Origin: Cephalotus follicularis
Taxonomy: Eukaryota; Streptophyta; Magnoliopsida; Oxalidales; Cephalotaceae
Assembly (NCBI GenBank): GCA_001972305.1
Contig: BDDD01002914.1
Location: 1 to 64,000, forward strand
Direction of reading: 5' to 3'
Length of the DNA stretch: 64,000 bases
Part shown: piece by piece, positions 32,181 to 43,171 of the stretch
Numbering within the stretch: the first letter of the stretch is position 1
How the letters are laid out: every line of letters starts with the position of its first letter
The notes under the pieces: generated by a model
What the model was told of the DNA's origin: nothing
The model's input: the letters and a program-made list of their open reading frames with translations, nothing else
The model's database searches: none
Made by a program: the position numbers and the translations under genes

Positions 32181-33955
32181 AATTTTGGTATCAGAGAGAC
32201 CAGTTTAGTGATCCGTGTGGTTCTGAAATTCTTTAAGGTTGGGAAGAACTTTGAAGATGGGAAGTTGGTAAGTCGTGTGAGTACGAGGAGTATGTGACAA
32301 CACTGAGGTTGGGATTCTCCTATTTTTGGTATGGCAGATGGTACATTCGGAGGACATCAGTTGGTTTTGTCATTGGAGTTGGGCCTGACAAGTAATCCAG
32401 AGCGTCAAAAACCTGGTAATCTGAGAATCTGGTAAGTGATAGTGGTTGCAGAGGATCAGTAAGTGAAAAAACTCCCTTTTCCTTATGTGATTTTCTTATT
32501 TCTATCGCTTGTTCTCTAAAAACTAACGCATGTGCTGAGAATGTGTGGTGACAGGTTCTATGCTATGTGGAAGTTTGCGCCCCCTGGGTGAGGCTGAGTT
32601 TGCGTTCGATCCGATGGCCATCTAACAGTCCATTGGTCTATGATGTGATTGTTAAGTGGTACTGCCCTTGGGTTTCATATCCAGATCTGCACCTTTAGTC
32701 GGTGTATAACTAATTGTTGCGTTGAGTGCAGACACGCAGGATCTGCTACTCTTGCCAACAGACCTTGTGGGTTGCCCTTGCATGTGATTGCCGGTGAAGG
32801 TATGCTGGAATAGCCTCTCTCGATGTTCACGATGCCCTTGCATGTGATTTTCGGTGAAGGTGTGCTGGAATAGCCCTTCTCTTGATGTTCACGGTGCTGC
32901 ATGATTGCTGGTGAAGGTGTGCTGAATAGCCCTTCTCTCGATGTTCATGCTATGGTTACGGATGCTGGATGCTGGATATGCGAGGCTCTCATGGCCAAGG
33001 AGGAGTGTGCGTTCGATACCCTTTCCATTCAGCGGTGCCATTGTCTATGATGAATCTGTTGGGTGTGACTGCGCCTGGGTTCCATACCCGGATCTGCTCA
33101 TTTCATTGGTCTATGATGGAATGATGTGTGGGAGCAGTAGAGAAATCTGCTAACTTCTTTGGTCAGACCATGCTGAGTTCTCGGACATGGGGTTGCCGAC
33201 CAGGGAGGGGTTGAGCGATGATGCGCCGACCTCCCAGTCGATGTCCTCATCATGATTGTCGACGAGGGTGTTGCATGCAGGCCCCTTAGTCGATGTTCAT
33301 CGTTTATGCATTGCCCCTCAGGGATGAGTCGTGCTTGCCAGCCGAGGACCTCCGATGGAAGTTGCCAGTGGAGCTAGGTGATTGCCGACGAGGGCGGAGC
33401 TCTGGCGGTGATACGTGGGCCCCTCGATCGATTTTCTCCTACACTATGCTGATACGGGGGTTGCGGGCACTGCGGTGGTGTCCCTTCATCAATGCTGGTG
33501 ATATGGTTTAACTCTCAGGGGTAGGGTCGTGCCTGATCAGCCGGGAACCCCTGTAGAGCTGTCATGAATCCTCAGGGGGAAGGATCGTGCTTGCCAGCCG
33601 AAGAACCTCTGTTGGAGACCGAGTCATGGTATCCATGTGTTGACATGAGCAGGTACGGTGCACGCCCTATAGCCATGATTTTTCCTCCGGTCCGCTGTCC
33701 ACACCATTTGAGATGAGCTGATAGATTTTCAGTGGCAGATGCTCATATGGGCCGTTGGGCCAAGGTTTTGTTTGATGTGTTATTTTGCACGTATTGCAGA
33801 CGTGGCTTCGCTAGGCTTGAGGATCTCAAAACACGCCCGACGTGTTTTCGGCTTATCTGATTATCTTGCTGACATGATGTTGGCACAACATATATTATGA
33901 TCGATGGTCATTCTGGTCGGGCAGTGGTATCTGTTCATATATGTTGCTGACCGAG
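32181..33955 (+). other. Internal region of element C, non-coding
   Basis: It begins with the primer-binding site TGGTATCAGAG (32186). I find no gag or pol motif. Three units of about 60 bp with GTGATTGCCGGTGAAGG and CTCGATGTTCA blocks lie at 32773-32945. Related degenerate blocks (GATTGTCGACGAGGG, CTCGATCGA) occur at 33240-33440, and the same theme appears in the LTR at 34930-35110. The internal region and the LTR therefore seem to have been built from one amplified sequence. Confidence 0.6.
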
Positions 33956-36900
33956 AAGCTAACAAGAGAAGCTAACGGTTTCCAATTGGATAAGACGTGT
34001 GTCAGGGAGAGTGTGTGAAATGATATATCTGGCACCTTGGAGAGAGAAAGAAAGAGAAGAAGTCTGTGAGAAGTAAGAAAAGAGAAGAAGTTAGTGAGAG
34101 GTAGGTAGGAAGAATAAGGAAGAAAAGGAAGACGCTGAGTGAACTTTGTCTGGGTGAGTTGTGAGTACTCCCTGTGAGGTTCAAGCTTCCTCTTCGTTGG
34201 ATCCTTACTTCTGGCATGACCGAGCATCTCTTCTACAAGTCTTGTTTCTCTTCTTCTCCATTTCTTTTGTAGTCAAACGTGGTTGAAGGTGATTCTCACT
34301 AATCTTTGATGTCCTTACCCGAGTGTGGTATGGTGGATTCGGAGTTCCTCAATACCCTGAGCAGTCAGTTGGTATCCCTGGTGTGTTTGACATCTGAGAT
34401 GGCGAAACGTGGATCCGCTGGTAGATCCGAAGCTCTAGGTGGGCTGTTTCAGTTCTGGGAATATGAAGAATCTAGTGGTATGGTGGATTCAAAGTTCCAA
34501 GGAACTGGTAAGCGTTGCAGGAGCTGGTCTTGAGAGATCTCGGTATGTGACGTTTTACTGTGATTTCGTTTATGGTTATACTAACTTAACCATTTTGTGT
34601 TGAGGTATTTTTCTGAGTTTGTGTTTTAGCATTTAGATTCTGGGCAGACGAGGTTCCACAGATCTTATGTGACGAATACAGCTGTTATGGCCATGTACGA
34701 TGCGTGTTCTTGCCAGGGAGTTAGTGCGATGTGCGTCCTGGCAGAGGAGTCAGTTTGATGTATATCCCCTGCTGAGCAGTACATGTTAAGCTTTCCTTGC
34801 AGAGTAGTCCACGTCGGGCGTCCCTGGGTGAGCAGTGCATGTCAAGCATCTTCGTGAGCATTTACCAGTTGAAGTGTCTCCTTGGTAGTGGCTGAGAGGT
34901 GATTCGCGGGTCCCTTGGAAGTAACTAACACCACGTGATTGCTGGCGACGTAGCTTCTCGATCGATGTTCATATGGTGTAGTGCGTAGCTCGTAATTGTC
35001 AACAGGGGTGGGCTTGCGTAGCCCCTCGATCGACGTTCATGTAGTGAGGTGCGCCAAATGTATGATTGTCAATGAAGGAGTGCTTGCGTAGCCCTTCTAT
35101 CGATGTTCATATGGTGCTCTGGAAGTGGGTATCCATATGCGTATATGAGGGATGTGTACAGTCCTGTAGCCCATGACCATGTGGATTGATCTTCAATGGA
35201 GTTGTTATTTGTGCTTGCTGAGGTGGTTCCAACTATGGAAGTGTGAGTAAGATGGTTCCCATAGTTTTGCCTATCCCCCCGACCTCGGACCAGCTCGGTC
35301 CCTGAAGATGTTTTGTTGGGTGAGCCCTGGTGGATCCCTTGGGTACTGGGCCGGGGTGAGATTTCATCTCCTTCTTGTAAGTTGAGTGTTGGTGGGACCT
35401 TCGGTAGTTGTCCCATGCTTGGCATTTGTCCCCGGGCCTTGTGTTGATCCCAGGCATTGCTTATGTTAAAGGTTGTTGTTTCCTTGTGCACGGGCCTTGT
35501 GTTGATCCCAGGCATTGCTTATGTTAAACGTTGTCGTTTCCTTGTTCACGGGCCTTGTGTTGATCCCAGGCATTGCTGTTGTGGTGGTCTCCCTGGGCAT
35601 TGCTGTTGTGGTGGTCTCCCCGGGAATTGCTGGTATGGTTGTCTCCCCAGGCATTGCTGGTGCGGTTGGCTCCCCGGGCATTGTTGGTGTGGTTGTCTCC
35701 CCGGGCATTGCTGGTGTGGTTGTCTCCCCGGGCATTTGCTTGGGTGGTGGGCTCCCCGGGTATCGCTTGTGTGGTGCTCTCCTCAGGCATCGACTGAGGG
35801 AAGTGGCTTCTCTGGTATTTTGTTGAAGATGCCTTCTCGGTCATGAATCTCCTCGGGCTACCTGGTATGGTGCTGGGAGCGGGTTGGCATCTGTGGATGG
35901 TTTGATAACCGTGGATGGGCTGTTGTTCGTGGATGGTCTGGTACTCCGTAGTGGGCAGGTGTGCATGGCTTCTCTGCAGGCAGGTGGTGGAATTGTTGTG
36001 GCATTCTACATCTTGCTGTGATGGATGATTTCTGAAGGTAGACAGGCCAACTTGTCAAACTATGTCGCAGGGGTGCGTACCCTTGAAGTGTCGAGGTCCT
36101 GGTTAGGCAGTGCCTGTGGTCTGGCTTGTTGTCTGGGTAGGCACTACTTGTGGTCTGGCTTGTTGTCTTGGTAGGCAGTACTTGTGGTCTAGCTTGTTGT
36201 CTGGGTAGGCAGTACTTGTGGTCTAGCCTATTGTCTGGGCAGGCAGTACTTGTGGTTTGGCGTTTTGTCTGGGCAGGCAGTGCTTGTCGTCTGGCTTGTT
36301 GTCTAGGCAGGCAGTGCTTGTGGCCTGGCATTGTGATTTGTTGTTGTGGTCTGCCGTTGTGGTTCCCATGGCATTGTGATCTATTGTTGTGGTCTATCGT
36401 TGTGGTTCCCCTGGCATTGTGGTCTGGTGTTGTGGTTCCTTTTGCGATGTGTCTCCCCTGACCATAGACCAAGGTGTTAAGTGATCACGTGTAGAGCTCG
36501 TGGGTGCTCTCCTCATGTCTAAGTGATACGGTGCGTGTTGGTGTCTTGGAAGACAGTGTTAAGTGATCACGTGTAGGACACGAGGGTGCTCTCCTCGGGT
36601 CTAAGTGATACAGTGCGTGTTGGTGTCTTGGAAGACAATGTTAAGTGATTACATGCAGAACACGTGGGTGCTCTCCTTGGGTCTAAATGATACGGTGCGT
36701 GTTTGGAAGATAGTGTTGAGGATTTAATGAAACGGTGAGTTGGGGCTCTCCTCTGATTGAAGTCCCCTGCTCCTTTTTATATTACATCCTTGGAGTGCTC
36801 TCCTCAGGTTTTGTTGAGCAGTGGCTTCTGGTTGGCATAGCTCCCTTGAATGAATGAAGTCTGGTGCGGCTTCTCTGCCATGTATGGCCGGTGTGGTTAT

Positions 36901-37348
36901 CCTTTCATTCTCAGTATTTGCTAAGCTATGTAACCCTGTAAGTAATGAACTTCATACTAGTGGAACCTCATGGATCATTGAGGAAGTGGACGTAGGTATA
37001 TTCTGTGCCGAACCACTATAAAATGATTGTCTCATTCTACTCTTTCCTTTATCATGTATGTGTGAATGCATGAATTCTATGTCCAAGTTGTTGTAGGTCT
37101 GGTCCTCTGTCGTGGAGGAAGAGGACAGGCAAGACCTTGGCGCGTGGCGCCAGTCCGCTGCATTGGGTAGCCGAGGCGCAGGTGGATGTCCAGTCCTCTG
37201 CTCTCGTGATGTTCTTGGAAGAGAAGAAAAAAAAAGTATGAAGGAGAAGATGACAGAAGGAACTTATATGACCAGTTTGTGCCATGGGTTATGGTTAAAG
37301 TCATCCCATTTTGCTGTAACAGCTCGGGTTCGGGATCGGGTCATTACA
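33956..37348 (+). repeat. 3' LTR of element C
   Basis: Homologous to the 5' LTR from its AAGCTAACGG block to the end GGTCATTACA. It holds the same arrays: 58-bp units from 35434, about 30-bp units at 35575-35790, seven 34-bp units from 36117, and roughly 80-bp units at 36472-36730. Copy numbers differ from the 5' LTR. The 204-residue minus-strand ORF at 35858-36472 is repeat translation, not a gene. Confidence 0.82.
36117..36354 (+). repeat. 34-bp tandem repeat, 3' LTR of C
   Basis: Seven units start at 36117, 36151, 36185, 36219, 36253, 36287 and 36321, compared with five in the 5' LTR. Confidence 0.8.
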
Positions 37349-37353
37349 ATTAT
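37349..37353. repeat. TSD of element C, right copy (ATTAT)
   Basis: ATTAT directly after TCATTACA, then the LTR of A resumes with AGTACACGCG. Confidence 0.88.
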
Positions 37354-37792
37354 AGTACACGCGAACCGACAACTTAGAAAGTCTCGCATTACGGCGGTGT
37401 GTAATAAATTATGGGAAAATTAATGAGATTAATTTTTATCATATGGATAATATTGGATATTATTCCAAGAGCATTTAAATAGGTCTGGGACTATTTAGAA
37501 TGGCTTAACTAAACCCTAGGGGCATTTCGGTGATTTATGAACACCACTGATTATAACCGAGATTTTATAGGGTCCCTGTCTGATAATGATTTCTTCATAA
37601 ATATGTTGGACACATTAATTCTTGGTGAAATTTATAAAATCAAATATCGGTTAGATGGATTTTGTAATTTGTGGAAACACATTTGCTTGATATTACTTAA
37701 TCAAAATTCGAAGGGATATGTGGCATCACTAAAATGAGTTGGACTCATTTTAATAAGAGTTAGACTCAAAATGTTTGACTAGTCCTCTAAGT

Positions 37793-37908
37793 GTCGACGC
37801 TTTGTGGAAAAGCGTCAACGCTTAAACCACGTCTAAGCGTCAATTCCATGTGTAAAGGCGTTGACGCTTAGCCCGTCTAAGCGTCAACACTTTTGGAAAC
37901 GTGTCGAC
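37793..37908. promoter_or_regulatory. Palindrome array in the 5' LTR of A
   Basis: Six GTCGAC-like cores start at 37793, 37814, 37839, 37860, 37883 and 37903, forming pairs with steps of 21, 21 and 20 bp. The arms are of the AAGCGTCGACGCTT type. The same six occur in the 3' LTR. Confidence 0.65.
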
Positions 37909-38660
37909 GCTTAGAGCGGTAACATGGGTGTATAACGTGGGCGCGCAATATGTGCATGATCTCTCTCCCACTCCCTCTCCCACTCCCAACGGTTTTCACT
38001 TATTAGAAAGTTGAATTGAGCACGTCAAGATCATGCAAACATGTTTCCTTGGAGAGTGCTACATGATCTTGAGTGCATGAGTGGGTGAATAGAGAGAGAA
38101 AGTGGCTGGCATAAAACAGAAGAAAGTGAGTCACTGTGTGTGCAGGACTTTTGGCAGAGCTTTTCTGAGCAAATCCCTTCTCAGATTTCTTCACCAAGTT
38201 TGTTGCTTATCTAGGGTGGATTGCTATTAACTATTGGTTAATTCCAATCCTCTCTTTGTGAGTTTTAAGAGTGAGAGGGAACAAAATAGTGACTATCTTT
38301 CTTCCTAGCTTGAGGAGCCTGTTGCTTGGAGCAGTAAGAGCTCGACTTGGAAGAAAACACCGAGGGAGTCTACGCAAGCGTGAACCGGCAAAGACGAAGG
38401 AGCCATCACCATACGGTTTGAACTCCTTGTCTCCCTCTATGTTGCCATGTTTAAGTATCACCATTGCATGAAATGGTGATGCCAATTCAATTATGTTTAT
38501 GATGTGGTGATCCTTTGTCTGTGGATTCCCTGTTTTGGACCTTGTTTTATGGTGTTTATGTTTTTCCTTCCGGTGCATGATGTTTAGAAACTTTTTGTTC
38601 TACATTCTAATACCCTTGGTCCGAATCCTGGATATGGGTATGGTATACCATACCCAAAAG

Positions 38661-38673
38661 TGGTATCAGAGCC
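38661..38673 (+). other. Primer-binding site of element A
   Basis: TGGTATCAGAGCC follows the end of the 5' LTR by one base. It is complementary to the 3' end of plant initiator tRNA-Met, the usual primer of plant LTR elements. Confidence 0.85.
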
Positions 38674-38947
38674 AACCACAGCATACATAGTTGAATTATG
38701 ATGCTTAAGTTAATGACTAATTGAAGGTTTAATAAGTTGTTGCATTTGTATGGTTGAACTCATCCTATAAGTGCCTAATTCTTTTCTTGATGTTACTAAA
38801 GTTTTTGAATGAAAATTTGCATTTAATTCATAAACTAGTTTTGATATGTTTGAGACTTATGTTTAGAACCTGCATAGTGCAGTTTGTATTGCCAAAGTTG
38901 GAATGCCAAGGTCCAAAAACTGGATAACTGCTGTTTTGTGACATGGA

Positions 38948-39251
38948 GTCGACTGACATCAGGTTTAAGCATCAACGCTGATGATTAAAGCGGCGACGCT
39001 TATCCAGATAACCTGTATTATTTGTGCTGAAGGCTGTGTTAAGCGTTGACGGTTTCTGGTAAACCGTCGACGCTTATACATTAGGCGTCAATTGTTTTAG
39101 TTAACACGTTGACGCTAAAGGTTAATGTGTTGACGCTTCACGTTAGTGTCGATGATTACCTAAGCACTAAAAGAAATATTGAGCATCGACTGTTTATGGC
39201 TAACTGTCAACGCTTATGCGTTAAGTGTCGACGCCTTTGGAAAGTGTCAAC
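38948..39251. promoter_or_regulatory. Palindrome array in the leader of A, 13 sites
   Basis: Cores of GTCGAC, GTTGAC or GTCAAC start at 38948, 38971, 38992; then 39045, 39066, 39087, 39108, 39129, 39148; then 39185, 39206, 39227, 39246. Steps inside groups are 19-23 bp, mostly exactly 21. Arms are of the AAGCG/CGCTT type as in the LTR of the same element. Because it lies downstream of the primer-binding site, it is part of the RNA. Confidence 0.65.
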
Positions 39252-40133
39252 GCCTAAAACAAGAAATCATACTTTTGTTAAAATTTTGGAATTTTTACAT
39301 TAAGGGACTTAAAGGATAATTAATCATTGATTGATTTAGTGGGAGTTTGACCTATAAACAACCTATGATATTAAATAATAATTGGTTATTATAAGAAGCA
39401 TTTGTGTATTGTTTTTGAAGTAATATTAGATATATACTTTAATACTCTTATGCACAATGGATGGCCTGTAAGGACAAGACCTAGCTTTGGTTTTCTTTTG
39501 TGTGTGATTTATTTATCTTTTATTAATGATCTGTAATTTGATGCTTGTGTGCATCATTTTAATTTTCGTCTTATGTATTTTCAACCTTGTATATATTATA
39601 TGTATTTTTCTTTTTAAATGTAAAAGTTACTTTTGTAAAGAAGACTTACCAAGGAAAGATGGAGAAGAGAAGAGGAGAAAGAAGAACAAGACCTTTGAAG
39701 GCCGTGAATGCATGGTAATAAATGTACTAGATAGATTTAATCATAGCACCTAGGGAGACCAAGTAGTGACTTTGGGCTCAAGTCATTACTTATAGTGAGG
39801 TCCTTACTATTTCATTTATTTATTTTATAAATAAGTCCAAGGTGCATAAGATGGATAGTCCAAATACACGTCATGCATGCAAAGCCGTAATTAATTGTAA
39901 TTGGGTAATGAAACCAATGAATTAATTAAAGGCTTGGTAATTAAAATTTGAGACCGTAAATTTCCTCAACTAAATAATAAGTCTGAACGTAGGAACCAAT
40001 GGAGTGGTTCCCCGTGGCCTTCCACAATTTTCGTTGAGTAGTGTACCTGGGTTATTAGTTTGTCATGCCCTAGCTGAAGCTGGTAACTTGTGGGGCACTA
40101 TGTCAACGTCTGTGTTGGGCACCGCAAAGGGTG

Positions 40134-40138
40134 GCTAC
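40134..40138. repeat. TSD of element D, left copy (GCTAC)
   Basis: GCTAC directly before TGAAATTACA; partner at 44405-44409. Confidence 0.88.
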
Positions 40139-40855
40139 TGAAATTACACCTACTAGGATATGGCAACCTTAAACAAGTAATTTGTTTGCGGAAATAACAA
40201 ATTAAGATATGAACATAGACAAGCACGCAAGAACAAGTAATACAATAGTAAGTAAAGAGTTAAGGGATAGAGAGTGCAACGAATTTATAGTGGTTCGGCA
40301 AATCCGTGCCTACGTCCACTTTCTCAAGAACCCCTTGAGATTCCACTAGCCACCACTAGCAACCTCTGATTTTCGGCTTACGGGTGCAAATCAAATAAAC
40401 CACCTAACACTTGATTTTGGGTTCCGGGTGCAAATCAATCAAACACCTTACTAGGGTTCACTCCCCTCTAAATTCTCACCAAGGGTTTTAACGCTCTTTT
40501 TACAAAGATGGATTTGTAAAGATAGTTTGTGTTTACAAATAACCTCTCACAGGTTGGATATGAAAGTGTAAACTAGTTGCAAGCTTTGGATACGTCGACT
40601 TCTTTGACTGTATGGATCGATGTCTTCACCAGAATTTGTCCTGTAACTTTGGGCAAGAAAGACGTCGATGTCTTTCTTATAGGGATTGACTTCTTTTGTA
40701 AGGACGTAGACTTCTTTTCTAGAAGGTCAATGTCTTTTGTCCTGCAGAAGATTTTTGCCTTGACAGCAAACTTTCTAATGTCTTGCGCATTAAGCAAACA
40801 AGTTAAATGCAAATTTGTAATCATTAAAACTTAGGATAGGGACTAAAACCCAACA
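40139..40855 (-). repeat. 3' LTR of element D
   Basis: It matches the 5' LTR at both ends and carries part of the palindrome array (40594-40731). It is shorter than the 5' LTR. Confidence 0.85.
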
Positions 40856-40856
40856 A

Positions 40857-41125
40857 TCTCCCCCTTTTTGATGATTACAAAAATTTGCTTCATTATGGAA
40901 AAATATATGACATTTTAAAGCAAAAAGATTTTCTTTTAGAAACCAATATAAAGACATTAGATATACTCCCCCTTAATATGATACCTAATTTTCATTTTCC
41001 AAAAAAATAAACTCCCCCTTAACATAGTCATCATTAATAGCACATTTCAAATCTATCTCCCCCTTAATATCTATCTCCCCATTAGCATAGGCTATCAATA
41101 TTCCATAATTCTCCCCCTTTTTGTT
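40857..41125 (-). other. Six polypurine tracts of element D
   Basis: Pyrimidine tracts TCCCCC (GGGGGA on the element strand) lie at about 40857, 40966, 41012, 41056, 41074 and 41111. The first abuts the 3' LTR. Multiple tracts before the 3' LTR are typical of Sireviruses. Confidence 0.75.
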
Positions 41126-41465
41126 AACATCAAAAAGAGTATTCCAAAGAATTGATACCAACTAAACTAATATTAGAGGGATACCAATGGAGAATAAAAC
41201 AATATCAATTGAAATGAAATCCATTGAAAGTTTACAATCAATATCATAAAAAAATTTTAAAAGATACCAATTGAAATACCAATTAATATTTTCAATAAAA
41301 TAATTTAAGATTTTGAAGGATACCAATTGAAAATTAAAGATCAAAACCAAAAGAGAGCATAATTCTATAATTAAAATGATACCACCCCTCAATTAAAGCT
41401 TTCCTCCCCAAGTTATGTAGTTGAACAAATTGATCTTGAGTTCAAGTACACCTACAAAACAAGGT

Positions 41466-43116
41466 TTAGGCTTTTGGTACCCATTTTAATTTGGGTCCTT
41501 GCAAGTTAGTCACAAGAGTTCCTTTTGGAACCCAAATCTTTCTAGTTTTACCATAGCAAAGATTATTTCTAGCAAAGCAAGAAGTAGAAATATGTCCTAT
41601 TCTACCACAATAATTGCAAACAATTTTAGGCTCAAATTTCTTAACAAAGAAATTGTTAAAATGTTTGACATTTTTCATTTCTTCATAGCCGAGACCGGCT
41701 TTGTCAAACACACATCTTTGTAGTCCTAACAAATTATCCAATTTAGCACTACTATTTGAAAAAAATAGAAAAAGACTTCTTTAAAGCATCAATTTCAATT
41801 TTTAGCTTTTCATTTTCTTCCATAAAATCATTTGATAATTTTGAAGAAACATTTAAAAAATCAATCTCATTCATATAAAAACTATTTTTATCCTTTAGAG
41901 ATTCAATTTCATTCAAAAACTTGTTATTCTCACCCTTTAGATTTTCCAATTCGTTAGATATAGAAATAGCATTTTTCTTTAGAGATTTATTTTTCAAACA
42001 CACATTCTCATATTCAACATATAAATTTTAATAAGCATATTGTAATTCATCGAAAGTAAAATTTACCTCATTTTCTTCATCATCCTCAATTGCCATGTAA
42101 GCAATGTGTGCAATATCTTCATCGCTTTCCTCTTCAGAGCTTGAGGGATCGCTATCCGACCATGTGGCTACCATCGCTTTCTTCTTCTTGAAGTATTCAT
42201 TCTTTTTCTTGAATTGCTCCTTCTTTTTAATGTTTGGACACTCATTTTTGAAGTGGTCGGGCTTATTGCATTCGTAGCATGTTGGTTCTTCTTCATCTTG
42301 GAGAAATTCCTTTTTGAAAGCCTTTTTCCCTTTTCGATTTTTGAGAAACCTTTTGAATTGGGAAGTTATAAGTGCAACATCTCCATCTTCATCACTTTCA
42401 CTTTCTTCTTTTGAGGCTTTAAAAGCGATTGACTTCTTCTTCTTGACTTCCACATTCTCATGATTCTTCATTGTAGTCTCATGTGTCATCAAGGAACCTA
42501 GAAATTGTTCGAGAGGTAGAGTGGAGAGGTCCTTAGCCTCCTCAATTGTCGTCACCTTTGGAGTCCAAATCTTCGGCAAGCATCTTAAAATTTTTCTTAC
42601 AAGCTCTTGGTAAGAATATGATTTGCCAAGATTCTTAAGAGAATTAATAATAGTAGTAAATCGAGAAAACATATCACTAATACACTCATTTTCATGCATT
42701 ATAAACAATTCATACTCATGTACAAGCATGCTTATTTTTGATTCCTTTACTTGATTAGTGCCTTCGTAAGTGATTTATAATAAATCCCACATTTCGTTTG
42801 CCGAATCACAAGAAGATATCCGATTAAATTCATTCGGGCCAACGGCACAAAATAAAACATGTTTGGCTTTAGAATTCAATTTGAGCATCCTAAAATCATT
42901 ATCATTATATTCATTTTCGGGTTTAGGAGAGACTACTCCTTCTATTGTTCTTGTGGGTATTCTAGGACCATTAACAATTATATGCCACAATTGATAGTCT
43001 AGAGATTGTAGAAAGATGGTCATCCTAGTCTTCCAAAAACTATAGTTGATTCCATCAAAAAACGGAGGTCTAGTTATGGAGGAACCTTCTAATCCTATGT
43101 TCATGTGGTTTGCCAT
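41466..43116 (-). pseudogene. Sirevirus Gag of element D (broken)
   Basis: The Gag N-terminus (RPPFFDGINYSFWKTRMTIFL, with NGPRIPTRTIEG) lies at 43116-42775. The Gag core and a CCHC zinc knuckle (CYECNKPDHFKNEC) are at 42729-42028. A coiled-coil-rich part (NELENLKGENNKFLNEIESL) is at 42003-41752, and a second knuckle (CNYCGRIGHISTSC) at 41741-41466. This order, knuckle then coiled coil then second knuckle, is the extended Sirevirus Gag, as in element E. The reading frame is broken in about three places. Pol does not follow. Confidence 0.85.
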
Positions 43117-43158
43117 GGATCTTTATATCTCTAACAATTAAGAATAATAAGATAAGCG

Positions 43159-43169
43159 CTCTGATACCA
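43159..43169 (-). other. Primer-binding site of element D
   Basis: On the minus strand TGGTATCAGAG lies two bases after the 5' LTR, matching initiator tRNA-Met. Confidence 0.85.
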
Positions 43170-43171
43170 AC

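Larger units (their letters stand above)
14729..37348 (+). mobile_element. Element C: large non-coding LTR retrotransposon
   Basis: The element starts TGTAATACCC and ends TCATTACA, with the TSD ATTAT at 14724-14728 and 37349-37353; its target is the 5' LTR of A. The 5' LTR ends at 32180 and is followed by a tRNA-Met type primer-binding site (TGGTATCAGAG at 32186). The 3' LTR spans about 33956-37348 and lacks its outermost part. Each LTR is about 3.4 kb once the inserted Sirevirus E is removed. The internal region (32181 to about 33955) has no gag or pol. That layout fits a large retrotransposon derivative (LARD) moved by proteins from another element. LTR divergence is a few percent. Which autonomous family drives it is unknown. 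Confidence 0.85.
13827..38659 (+). repeat. 5' LTR of element A (two parts)
   Basis: The first part is 13827-14728; the second is 37354-38659, resuming after element C and its TSD. The joined length is 2208 bp, equal to the 3' LTR. The second part carries the palindrome array (37793-37908), a TATA-like GTATAAC and a pyrimidine-rich stretch. The ORF at 37537-37737 is conserved in the 3' LTR only as LTR sequence and is not a gene. Confidence 0.88.

Noticed and set aside
30387-36472. Several ORFs of 70-204 codons on both strands in the LTRs of element C
   Set aside because: They run through minisatellite arrays, are open on both strands at once and show only repeat-derived low-complexity peptides.
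14729-37348. Element C as a DNA transposon or helitron
   Set aside because: It has TG...CA ends, a 5-bp TSD, paired LTRs and a tRNA-Met primer-binding site, all of which indicate an LTR retrotransposon.
38231-38578. 115-codon ORF repeated at 63567-63816 in part
   Set aside because: It is LTR sequence of element A; the frame is not kept between the two LTRs.
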